The notes beneath the pieces were generated by a model, which was given only the letters and a program-made list of their open reading frames with translations, had not been told where the DNA came from and ran no database searches. Below, one piece after another: positions 1 through 6,917 of a DNA stretch of 7,476 bases (the stretch's first letter is position 1; each line of letters opens with the position of its first letter). Origin of the DNA: Faecalimonas sp. (GTDB lineage: Bacteria > Bacillota_A > Clostridia > Lachnospirales > Lachnospiraceae). Location: the NCBI GenBank assembly GCA_026169575.1, contig JAPFCT010000332.1, positions 1 through 7,476 of the forward strand, in the 5' to 3' direction. The translations under genes were made by a program, and so were the position numbers.

Positions 1-693
1 GAGAAGGAAGAAGCGTTTATCTCCTACATGGAGCGTTATGAGGCAGAAGCGTGGAACGTGACGGAAAAAGGATATTTGATCTACAAGAAATACCGTCCGG
101 CGGGATATGACGGGGAAAATACCGTCGATGCTGTGCGCGTGGAACCGCTTCCGGACCAGCTGCGGGAACTGTGTGGCAGGTACGTTCCGCAGACCGGATA
201 TTACAATGGAGGATTGTTTTTTGAAAACTGGGATGAGGGACATTATGACAGACTGGATTTCCGGTCACTGTTTGAGGAGTTTTACCGGATGCAGTATGGA
301 AATTATCCGGACGATGACGCATATCCGGGCGGGATCCCCGCGCAGGAGTTTGAGTCGGTGATCCAGAGCAGACTTTCGGTTCCGGCAGAAATACTGCGGG
401 GCAGGAAGGAGTATCAGGCAGACAAGAATTGTTATCTGCGGGAAGAGCTGTTGTATCGGAGATACAATATTACGAACATTCCGGTTCCGGAAGTGACGGC
501 ATACCGGGAACATCCGGACGGAACACTGACACTGACGGTGGAAGCGGTCTGGAAAGAGAGGATGACCGACTGTGCATTCGTACATGAGGTGACTGTGAGA
601 AAGCAGGGGGAGAGTTGTTTCCAGTATATTGGAAATAAAATCATACGGTCAGAAGAAAATATGCTTCCGACCTATATGGAAGAGGCTGAATGA
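1..693 (+). CDS. Unrecognised protein, C-terminal part (5' end outside window)
   Basis: The frame is open from base 1 to a TGA at 691-693, giving 230 visible residues. The first ATG (base 28) has no well-spaced ribosome site, and coding-like residues precede it, so the gene most likely starts before the window. No signal peptide or membrane segment lies in the visible part. The sequence is soluble-looking and rich in Tyr, Glu and Arg. Its last third has alternating hydrophobic residues (VPEVTAYREHPDGTLTLTV, then HEVTVR) that suggest a beta-rich C-terminal domain. From memory this end resembles Lachnospiraceae proteins labelled DUF6070, several of which look like lipoproteins, but that match is not verified and no function is assigned. 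The stop lies 19 bases before the start of a penicillin-binding protein with no terminator between them, so co-transcription and a cell-envelope role are plausible inferences. Confidence 0.8.
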   Translation, partial: EKEEAFISYMERYEAEAWNVTEKGYLIYKKYRPAGYDGENTVDAVRVEPLPDQLRELCGRYVPQTGYYNGGLFFENWDEGHYDRLDFRSLFEEFYRMQYGNYPDDDAYPGGIPAQEFESVIQSRLSVPAEILRGRKEYQADKNCYLREELLYRRYNITNIPVPEVTAYREHPDGTLTLTVEAVWKERMTDCAFVHEVTVRKQGESCFQYIGNKIIRSEENMLPTYMEEAE

Positions 694-712
694 CAATAAG
701 AAGGGAGTATTC

Positions 713-2818
713 ATGGCAGAGAAAAAACGTAAGGGTACAGAAGAAAAACATACGGAGAATCAGAAAAAAGGAGAGCAGAACCGTAGCTGGATATGGATCG
801 GATTTTCTGTGATCCTGCTGGCTGGAGTGATCCTGACCGGAGTGATGTTAAATGTTGCGGACATCCGGGAGACACCAGAGAAAGTGATGAAAGAATATTT
901 TTCTTTGCTTTCCAAAGGATCCTATGAGGAGATGTATGCGTTTATCAGCGATGCAAGTGGTGTCAGTCAGAAGGCATTTGTTGAGAAGAATCAAAATATT
1001 TATGAGGGAATCAGACTTCGCGATCTTCAGATTACCTTTGACAAGGAAGAGAAGAAAAAGAAAGATGGGAAGAAGACCGCAGTGGTGTCCTATCAGACGG
1101 AGATGGAAACAGTCGCAGGGGAAAAGGCGTTTTATAATCAGATGAAGCTTGTAAAAGAAAAAAGCGGAGACTGGAAGATTGTGTGGGAGCCGTCTCTGAT
1201 CTTTCCGGAACTTGGATCAGATGACAGGATCGTTGTATCTACAGTTCCTGCAAGAAGAGGAAACATCCTGGATCGAAACGGAAATGGGCTGGCAGTCAAC
1301 GGGACTGTACTCCAGGTCGGTGTCGTGCCGGGAAAGATGGAAGAAGACCGGACAGCATCGCTTAAAAAGCTGGCAGAAGAGATGGATATGACAGTTGAAG
1401 AAATCGAGACAAAGCTTGGTGCAGCGTGGGTCACGGACGATGTGTTTGTTCCGCTGAAATCGATGGCAAAAGGCGATGAGGAGAAGGAACAGCGACTGTT
1501 GGAGATCAAAGGGGTTATGTTATCTGAGACCGAAGGAAGAGTCTATCCGCTCGGCGCAGCCGGAGGACATCTGACCGGATATGTGCAGCCGATCAATGCG
1601 GAGGAACTGGAGAAAAAGAAGGATGAAGGTTATCATGAAAACAGCGTGATTGGAAAGGCAGGGCTTGAACTTGCCTACGAGAAGGAGTTAAAAGGCTCAG
1701 ACGGCTATGAGATCTATACAGCAGATCAGGATGGAAAGACGAAGATTCTGCTGGCATCCAAAGAAAAAGAAGACGGGAAAGATGTGATCGTGACGATTGA
1801 TGCCTCTATCCAGCAGAATGCGTACCAGCAGTTCCAGGAAGATCCGGCAGTGGCAGTCTCCATCAATCCGAAAACCGGAGAAGTGCTGGCGCTCGTGAGT
1901 ACACCGGCCTATGATCCGAATGAGTTTGTCTATGGAATTTCAGACCGCAGATGGAAGGAATTAAATGAAGACAAAAACCGTCCGCTTCTGAACCGTTTTT
2001 ATGCGGCGCTTGTGCCGGGATCTACATTTAAGCCGATCACTGCGGCAATCGGGATGGATGCAGGCAGGCTGGATCCAAATGAAAACAAAGGCTATGTAGG
2101 GTTAAGCTGGCAGAAAGATGCAAGCTGGGGAGACTATATGGTGACGACACTGACGGATTATGGAAGTGAGGTCAACCTGCAGAATGCGCTTGTCTACTCG
2201 GACAACATTTATTTTGCACGGGCAGCGCTTGACATCGGAGCAGATGCGATGATCGAGGGAATGCGCCGGGCAGGATTTGAGGAGGAACTTCCATTTGATG
2301 TCGGCGCGCAGGTATCTACATTTGGAACAGACAGTAAGATCGCATCCGAGATCCAGCTGGCGGATACCGGGTATGGGCAGGGAGAGCTGCTTGTAAACCC
2401 GATCCATCTGGCTTCGATTTACTCTGCATTTGTCAATGAGGGAAATATGATCCTTCCGGTACTTCGCATGGAGGAAGACGGGCAGCCGCAATACTGGAAA
2501 AAAGATGTCTTTACAAAGGAGACGATGGAACAGTTACAGAAGGACCTTGTGCAGGTCATTGAAAATCCAACCGGAACCGGGGCAGGAGGAAGGATCGAGG
2601 GAGTCTCGCTGCTTGGAAAGACCGGAACAGCTGAGACAAAAGGAAGCCAGGAGGATGCGGGCGCACTGGAATATGGCTGGTTTGCATGCGAGACGACAGC
2701 TGGAGAACAGAGACCATTGTCTGTGATCGGAATGGTGGAAGATGTGCAGAAAAAAGGTGGAAGCAACTATGTTGTGTCGAAAGTCAATGCGATTATGGAA
2801 GCGTATTATGCAAATTGA
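713..2818 (+). CDS. Class B penicillin-binding protein, MecA/PBP2a-like transpeptidase
   Basis: This gene encodes a 701-residue membrane-anchored D,D-transpeptidase that cross-links peptidoglycan stem peptides outside the cell. The ATG at 713 is chosen because AAGGGAG (701-707) sits just upstream; the same frame is open further upstream, but that stretch overlaps the previous gene. The order is: a basic cytoplasmic tail; one membrane anchor (about 26-46); an NTF2-like MecA_N-type domain (about 53-170); a dimerisation/pedestal region with the class B signature near RRGNILDRNG (181-190); and the transpeptidase domain (about 377-697). The three catalytic motifs are intact: SxxK as STFK with nucleophile Ser437 and Lys440, SxN as SDN (496-498), and KTGT (636-639). 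The stretch around DTGYGQGELLVNP (551-563) and the length match the S. aureus PBP2a / enterococcal PBP5 / B. subtilis PbpC group. Members of that group can have low beta-lactam affinity, but the sequence alone does not prove resistance. Confidence 0.95.
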   Translation: MAEKKRKGTEEKHTENQKKGEQNRSWIWIGFSVILLAGVILTGVMLNVADIRETPEKVMKEYFSLLSKGSYEEMYAFISDASGVSQKAFVEKNQNIYEGIRLRDLQITFDKEEKKKKDGKKTAVVSYQTEMETVAGEKAFYNQMKLVKEKSGDWKIVWEPSLIFPELGSDDRIVVSTVPARRGNILDRNGNGLAVNGTVLQVGVVPGKMEEDRTASLKKLAEEMDMTVEEIETKLGAAWVTDDVFVPLKSMAKGDEEKEQRLLEIKGVMLSETEGRVYPLGAAGGHLTGYVQPINAEELEKKKDEGYHENSVIGKAGLELAYEKELKGSDGYEIYTADQDGKTKILLASKEKEDGKDVIVTIDASIQQNAYQQFQEDPAVAVSINPKTGEVLALVSTPAYDPNEFVYGISDRRWKELNEDKNRPLLNRFYAALVPGSTFKPITAAIGMDAGRLDPNENKGYVGLSWQKDASWGDYMVTTLTDYGSEVNLQNALVYSDNIYFARAALDIGADAMIEGMRRAGFEEELPFDVGAQVSTFGTDSKIASEIQLADTGYGQGELLVNPIHLASIYSAFVNEGNMILPVLRMEEDGQPQYWKKDVFTKETMEQLQKDLVQVIENPTGTGAGGRIEGVSLLGKTGTAETKGSQEDAGALEYGWFACETTAGEQRPLSVIGMVEDVQKKGGSNYVVSKVNAIMEAYYAN

Positions 2819-2834
2819 TCAAAAAGAAAACGGA

Positions 2835-2864
2835 TTTTTGTAAATTTCCAAAATTTTACAAAAA
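2835..2864. repeat. AT-rich inverted repeat just upstream of promoter
   Basis: TTTTTGTAAA (2835-2844) is the exact reverse complement of TTTACAAAAA (2855-2864), with a 10-base spacer whose edges (TTT and AAA) could extend the pairing with a bulge. It begins 16 bases after the stop of the penicillin-binding protein and ends 3 bases before the -35 box. It lacks a G+C-rich stem and a following T-tract, so it is a poor intrinsic terminator. An operator or an AT-rich upstream promoter element fits better. No regulator family was recognised. Confidence 0.5.
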
Positions 2865-2867
2865 ATA

Positions 2868-2896
2868 TTGACAGATGATGTCGGCAGTTTTATAAT
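2868..2896 (+). promoter_or_regulatory. Consensus sigma-A promoter
   Basis: TTGACA (2868-2873) and TATAAT (2891-2896) are both perfect matches to the vegetative sigma-factor consensus, with the optimal 17-base spacer. Transcription should start near base 2903. Such an exact match predicts strong and largely constitutive initiation, which makes sense if the real control is exerted later, at the terminator downstream. It is the only convincing promoter in the window. Confidence 0.9.
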
Positions 2897-2924
2897 AAAA
2901 ACAGCGTTAAATAAGAAAAAGAAG

Positions 2925-3011
2925 GAGGTAAAACTATGAACGCAAAGAGAACTATGATAAATTTGATGAATTTTACAATGATATACAGCAGTCGTTTGGA
3001 ACGTTTACCTC
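2925..3011 (+). promoter_or_regulatory. Ribosome site with 8-base complement inside the small ORF
   Basis: GAGGTAAA (2925-2932), which covers much of the ribosome-binding site of the small ORF, is perfectly complementary to TTTACCTC (3004-3011) near the ORF's 3' end. In the transcript these could pair and hide the ribosome site, and a translating ribosome would disrupt the pairing. The loop would be about 71 bases, so the effect is uncertain. A chance match of this length within roughly 100 bases is uncommon but not negligible. Confidence 0.35.
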
Positions 3012-3028
3012 AGGAGAATCTTTTCTAA
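2936..3028 (+). CDS. Small ORF (30 codons), possible leader peptide or frameshifted small gene
   Basis: An ATG at 2936 follows a strong AAGGAGG site (2922-2928) with 7-base spacing and opens a 30-codon frame ending in TAA at 3026-3028. The peptide begins MNAKRTMINL and ends ERLPQENLF; it matches no family I recognise. The frame shifted by one base stays open from 2932 to a TAA at 3037-3039 and reads more like a natural protein (for example KENYDKFDEFYNDIQQ), but it has no start codon of its own. Adding one A after ATGAA would join the strong start to that frame and give a 34-residue product. So this may be a real short leader peptide, or a small gene broken by a one-base deletion or a sequencing error. 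It lies between a perfect promoter and a terminator, upstream of a drug-exporter-type operon. Confidence 0.45.
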   Translation: MNAKRTMINLMNFTMIYSSRLERLPQENLF

Positions 3029-3070
3029 AAACAGAGTAAGAACAGAAAGATTGTGCTTTCTTTTGTGTGG

Positions 3071-3106
3071 AAGCTGTGGTATTCGTACCACAGCTTTATT
3101 ATTTTT
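3071..3106 (+). terminator. Intrinsic terminator after the small ORF
   Basis: AAGCTGTGGTA (3071-3081) and TACCACAGCTT (3086-3096) form a perfect 11-bp stem closed by a TTCG loop and followed by the T-rich run TATTATTTTT (3097-3106). This is a textbook rho-independent terminator. A weaker hairpin (AGAAAG 3044-3049 with CTTTCT 3056-3061) lies directly before it. The terminator would end a transcript of about 200 nt started near 2903. It stands between that promoter and the ABC exporter genes, so exporter expression from the promoter would require read-through. Confidence 0.9.
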
Positions 3107-3431
3107 GCGGGGATTTTACGGAGAATTTCAGAAGATATCAGGCCGGCAGGAGGAACTTGCTGGGCGGAAGTCTTACAGAGTCCTGAAATCCTGCGGAAGA
3201 TGAAAACAGAAGGGCGCATCTTACAGATGGATTTTGATCAGAGATACAGAGAATCAGGATGTGCACAGAGCATGTCCTTTTTTTATTCCATAAAAATTTC
3301 TGTGGAATCTTGTGGAATAAAAACATGCTGCGTGTGAACATGCTGCTGCATCAGATCAGAAAATTGTTTTGGAAAAGAAGAGTGAGGAAAGAACCTGCTG
3401 TATCAGAGAGGAAAGGAGAACGGGGAATTTT
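3107..3431 (+). other. Long non-coding leader before the exporter operon
   Basis: These 325 bases have no ORF with a credible start and ribosome site. I looked for a sigma-A promoter and found only poor candidates (for example CTTACA 3220-3225 with GATACA 3243-3248). A modest long-range repeat is present (ATTTCAG 3125-3131 with CTGAAAT 3183-3189), and a more structured patch lies at 3269-3346. No known riboswitch class and no T-box consensus was recognised. The 3' end carries AAAGGAG (3412-3418), 13 bases before the exporter ATG, which is longer spacing than usual. Confidence 0.5.
3269..3346 (+). repeat. Nested inverted and direct repeats with alternative pairings
   Basis: TTTTATTCCA (3281-3290) pairs perfectly with TGGAATAAAA (3313-3322), and the flanking AGCATGT (3269-3275) pairs with ACATGCT (3323-3329). 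Together they make a 17-bp stem interrupted by a 5-base bulge. Both right-hand partners are duplicated: TGTGGAAT occurs at 3301-3308 and 3311-3318, and AACATGCTGC occurs at 3322-3331 and 3337-3346. Each left arm could therefore choose between two partners. No T-tract follows, so this is not a simple terminator. It could be a regulatory RNA switch or a DNA operator. Confidence 0.55.
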
Positions 3432-5144
3432 ATGAAGAAAATATCGAAATATCTGTTGGAAAAATGGTATGTGTATGCATTTGCGGTCGCTTGTCTGATC
3501 ATCAAAGTAAGTCTTGACATGCTGTCGCCGCAGATTACAAAAAGTATGATCGACGATGTGATCGGCAAAGGGCAGAAGGAGATCTTCCCAATGTTGCTTC
3601 TCGGAGTGCTTCTGATCGGTGTCGGAAGATGCATTTTCGGATATCTTCAGGAGTTTACCTTTGATCGTGTCGGATCGGAGATCGCGATGGATATCAGAAG
3701 GAGGCTGTTTGACCATATCCAGTCTTTGTCCATGCGGTATTTTAACAATACGAATACCGGAGAACTGATGTCGAGAGTCAAAGATGATGTCGATAAAATA
3801 TGGGGGTCACTGACTTATATCAGCATGCTGATCGTGGAAGTGATCTTTCACACCAGCGTCATTTTGATCTGTATGTATCAGCTTGACAAAGGATTGTTTC
3901 TGATCCCGGTGATCGCGATGCCTCTGGTGGCGCTGCTTGCGATCCTGATGGAGAAAAAGCTTGGAAATGTGTATGAAGAGATCAGCGAAGAGAATGCAGC
4001 TTTGAATACAGTGGCGGAGGAAAATCTTGCAGGGGTGCGTACGGTCAAAGCATTTGCACGAGAAAAATTTGAGATCAGAAAGTTTTTATCGCACAATAAG
4101 CGGTATTATGAACTGAATATGAAGCAGTCAAAGGTGTTAGTCAGATACCAGCCGCTGTTTCAGGCGATCACGAAACTTTTGCCGGTCATCGTTATTATTT
4201 TCGGCGGATACCGGGTGATTGAGGGGAAGATCACACTCGGAACACTTGGCGCCTTTGTGGAATATTCTATGAATATTGTCTGGCCGATGGAGATGCTTGG
4301 CTGGCTGTTCAATGACTTTGCGGCAGCTGTGGCATCGAATGAAAAACTGAAAAAGATCTACCGGCAGTCTCCGGAGATCCGGGAGGCAGAGAATCCGGAT
4401 GGGCTTAAAGATGTGGAAGGAAATGTGACATTTGACCATGTTTCCCTGGACATCGACGGACATCCGATCTTAAAGGATGTTTCCTTTGAACTCCCGGCGG
4501 GAAAAACGCTTGGGATCATGGGAGAAACCGGCGCAGGGAAGACATCGGTGATCCATGTTCTGCAGCGGTTTTACGATGTGACGGGTGGAAAAATCCTTTT
4601 AGACGGAAAGGATATCCGGACACTGCCACTCCGGCAGCTGCGGAGAAGTATCTCACTTGTGATGCAGGATGTGTTTCTGTTTTCAGATACGGTAGAAGAA
4701 AATGTACGTTTTGGAAAACGGGGAGAAGTCCCGCAGGAGGAAGTCATTGCATCGTTAGACTGCGCGGAAGCGAAAAACTTCGTGGAGCGCATGGAGAGTC
4801 AGTACGACACACTGATCGGGGAACGTGGAGTCGGTCTTTCCGGCGGACAGAAGCAGCGGATCAGTATTGCCAGGGCGCTTGCAAAGCATGCCCCGGTACT
4901 TGTGCTGGATGACTCGACTTCTGCGCTTGATATGGATACGGAGCGGCAGATCCAGGAAAATCTGCGCCAGGTCAGAGATGTGACAAAGATCATTATCGGA
5001 CACCGGGTTTCCTCTGTGCGGGATGCAGATGAGATTTTGATCCTTCAGGATGGAAGCGTTGCAGAGCGGGGGACTCATGAGACATTATGGAAGAAAAAGG
5101 GAATTTATTATCAGACTTGTCAGATACAAGGAGAAGTTATTTAA
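3432..5144 (+). CDS. Heterodimeric ABC exporter, degenerate-site subunit (BmrC-like)
   Basis: This 570-residue half-transporter has an N-terminal six-helix exporter domain (helices near 11-33, 51-71, 127-149, 155-174, 242-263, 268-295) and a C-terminal ATPase domain from about 330. Visible motifs are Walker A GETGAGKT (364-371), Q-loop Gln412, signature LSGGQ (469-473), Walker B ending in Asp493 and H-loop His524. The residue after Walker B, normally the catalytic glutamate, is Asp494, and the usual A-loop tyrosine is replaced by Ile341. Its own ATP site is therefore degenerate, as in BmrC, LmrC and TM287. The ATG at 3432 is preferred over an in-frame TTG at 3369 because the exporter domain begins there; AAAGGAG at 3412-3418 is a somewhat distant ribosome site. 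The partner subunit follows after 18 bases. The substrate is unknown; drugs, peptides or lipids are the family norm. Confidence 0.95.
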   Translation: MKKISKYLLEKWYVYAFAVACLIIKVSLDMLSPQITKSMIDDVIGKGQKEIFPMLLLGVLLIGVGRCIFGYLQEFTFDRVGSEIAMDIRRRLFDHIQSLSMRYFNNTNTGELMSRVKDDVDKIWGSLTYISMLIVEVIFHTSVILICMYQLDKGLFLIPVIAMPLVALLAILMEKKLGNVYEEISEENAALNTVAEENLAGVRTVKAFAREKFEIRKFLSHNKRYYELNMKQSKVLVRYQPLFQAITKLLPVIVIIFGGYRVIEGKITLGTLGAFVEYSMNIVWPMEMLGWLFNDFAAAVASNEKLKKIYRQSPEIREAENPDGLKDVEGNVTFDHVSLDIDGHPILKDVSFELPAGKTLGIMGETGAGKTSVIHVLQRFYDVTGGKILLDGKDIRTLPLRQLRRSISLVMQDVFLFSDTVEENVRFGKRGEVPQEEVIASLDCAEAKNFVERMESQYDTLIGERGVGLSGGQKQRISIARALAKHAPVLVLDDSTSALDMDTERQIQENLRQVRDVTKIIIGHRVSSVRDADEILILQDGSVAERGTHETLWKKKGIYYQTCQIQGEVI

Positions 5145-5162
5145 GGGAAGGAGAGGAAGAAT

Positions 5163-6884
5163 ATGGCAGTAAATGCAACGAGGACAGACGAGCAGATCCA
5201 GACAGTGTCAAAGCGAAAGACACTTGCAAGGATGTTCTGTTATCTGCTTGCCTATCAAAAACAAGTCGTTACAGTGCTGTTGATCATGCTTGCGTCGGTT
5301 GTCATCACGTTGATCAATCCGCTGATCATCCAGCAGGCGATCGATGTCTATATTGCGGGAAAGGACTGGAGTGGATTAAAAAGGCTTGGCATCGTGGCGG
5401 TACTTTTGAATCTGACACTTGTCCTGCTTGTCAAAACAAGAATGTATATTATGGCAAAAGTATCCAATGAAGTACTGCTTACCATCCGGGAAGAGCTCTA
5501 CACGCATATCCAGACACTGAGCTTTCAGTTTTTTGACAGCAGGCCGACGGGAAAAATACTCGCCAGGATCATCGGGGATGTCAATTCCCTGAAAGATGTG
5601 CTGTCAAACAGTGTGACAACGCTGATTCCGGATTTTATCACTATTTTGTCGGTAGTCGGGATCATGTTTGTGAAAAACTGGAAGCTGGCGGCGGCAGCGC
5701 TTTCCAGTCTGCCGTTTATGATCATCGGAGTTGCGTTTGTGCAGAGCAAATCCCATGTACGGTGGCAGATCCACAGGAAAAAGGGATCGAATATGAATGC
5801 GTTTGTCCACGAGGATATTTCAGGCATGTATGTCGTACAGAGTTTTGGGGCAGAGAATGAGACGAAGCAGATTTTTGAAGAACTTTCAGAGGAACATAAA
5901 GATTCTTTCGTAGACGCTGTGCGCTATGCAGACGCATTTGGGCCGATTGTGGATCTCTGCTGGGGACTTGGAACGATGGTACTGTACTTTTTCGGCGTCA
6001 ATATGATACTGGACGGGGCGATGCAGGTCGGAACGCTGATCGCATTTGGAACCTATATTTCGATGTTCTGGCGGCCGGTCATGAACCTCAGCAATTTTTA
6101 TAACCAGCTTGTGACAAATATTGCAGGGGCAGAGCGTATTTTTGAAATCCTGGATACAAAGCCGGACCTGACGGACGCAGAGGAGGCAAAAGAGATGCCG
6201 GAGATTGCAGGCGCTGTGAGTTTTCAGCATGTGACTTTTGCTTATGAAAAAGAGAAGGCGGTACTAAAAGATGTCAGTTTCGAGATCGAGCCGGGGCAGA
6301 CGGTGGCGCTGATCGGACCAACCGGAGCCGGGAAGTCGACGATCGTCAATCTGATCTGTCGTTTCTATGATATCCGGGATGGTCAGATCTGCATCGATGG
6401 AAGAGATATCAGAAAGGTTACGATCGAGAGTCTCAGAAGCCAGATGGGGATCATGACCCAGGACGTCTTTCTGTTTTCCGGGACGATCCGGGAAAATATC
6501 CGGTATGGACGGCTGGATGCCGGTGAAGAAGAGATCATCCGGGCGGCAAAGGCAGTCCATGCCCATGAATTTATTATGAAGATGGAAAAGGGATATGACA
6601 CAGAACTGAAAGAACGGGGAGCAGGACTTTCGGCAGGACAGCGGCAGCTGCTTGCGTTTGCGCGGACGATGCTCTCAGAACCAAAGATACTGATCCTTGA
6701 TGAGGCGACATCAAGCATCGACACACATACAGAAATCCTTGTGCAGAAAGGAATCGAGGCGCTGTTGAAGGGACGGACTTCTTTCGTGATCGCACACCGG
6801 CTGTCAACGATCCAGAATGCCGACCGTATTTTCAGGGTAGACAACGGAGGAATTTTGGAGTTAAATAGTTTTGAGGATATTTAA
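5163..6884 (+). CDS. Heterodimeric ABC exporter, catalytic-site subunit (BmrD-like)
   Basis: This 573-residue half-transporter pairs with the preceding gene product in the membrane. The exporter domain has helices near 35-56, 75-92, 152-171, 174-195, 262-283 and 288-305. The ATPase domain starts at about 350 with A-loop Tyr361, Walker A GPTGAGKST (385-393), Q-loop Gln433, Walker B ILILD (509-513) with catalytic Glu514, and H-loop His545. Its signature is LSAGQ (489-493) instead of LSGGQ, and it would face the degenerate site of the partner. The consensus site therefore combines this protein's Walker motifs with the partner's LSGGQ. The start at 5163 has AAGGAG (5148-5153) upstream. The C-terminus is odd: it stops at NSFEDI shortly after the D-G-G turn, about 20 or more residues before the usual family end. 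The next in-frame codons read QAGL before a second stop at 6897-6899. Confidence 0.95.
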   Translation: MAVNATRTDEQIQTVSKRKTLARMFCYLLAYQKQVVTVLLIMLASVVITLINPLIIQQAIDVYIAGKDWSGLKRLGIVAVLLNLTLVLLVKTRMYIMAKVSNEVLLTIREELYTHIQTLSFQFFDSRPTGKILARIIGDVNSLKDVLSNSVTTLIPDFITILSVVGIMFVKNWKLAAAALSSLPFMIIGVAFVQSKSHVRWQIHRKKGSNMNAFVHEDISGMYVVQSFGAENETKQIFEELSEEHKDSFVDAVRYADAFGPIVDLCWGLGTMVLYFFGVNMILDGAMQVGTLIAFGTYISMFWRPVMNLSNFYNQLVTNIAGAERIFEILDTKPDLTDAEEAKEMPEIAGAVSFQHVTFAYEKEKAVLKDVSFEIEPGQTVALIGPTGAGKSTIVNLICRFYDIRDGQICIDGRDIRKVTIESLRSQMGIMTQDVFLFSGTIRENIRYGRLDAGEEEIIRAAKAVHAHEFIMKMEKGYDTELKERGAGLSAGQRQLLAFARTMLSEPKILILDEATSSIDTHTEILVQKGIEALLKGRTSFVIAHRLSTIQNADRIFRVDNGGILELNSFEDI

Positions 6885-6917
6885 CAGGCAGGATTGTGAG
6901 AGTGTAAGGAGGAAAAA

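Noticed and set aside
629..712. Upstream extension of the penicillin-binding protein frame
   Set aside because: It overlaps the end of the previous gene in another frame and has no better ribosome site; the ATG at 713 has one.
2835..2864. AT-rich hairpin as terminator of the penicillin-binding protein gene
   Set aside because: The stem has only one G-C pair and no T-tract follows on either strand, so it is listed as a repeat.
3053..3337. 94-codon frame after the small ORF
   Set aside because: It runs through the terminator hairpin, has no ribosome site and gives a low-complexity, cysteine-containing peptide unlike any family.
3107..3431. T-box, known riboswitch, MarR-type gene or mobile-element remnant in the leader
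   Set aside because: No T-box consensus, no recognisable aptamer core, no regulator-like protein frame and no terminal repeats with target duplications were visible.
5087..5470. 127-codon + strand frame bridging the two ABC genes
   Set aside because: It lies in another frame within two well-supported ABC genes and has no recognisable domain.
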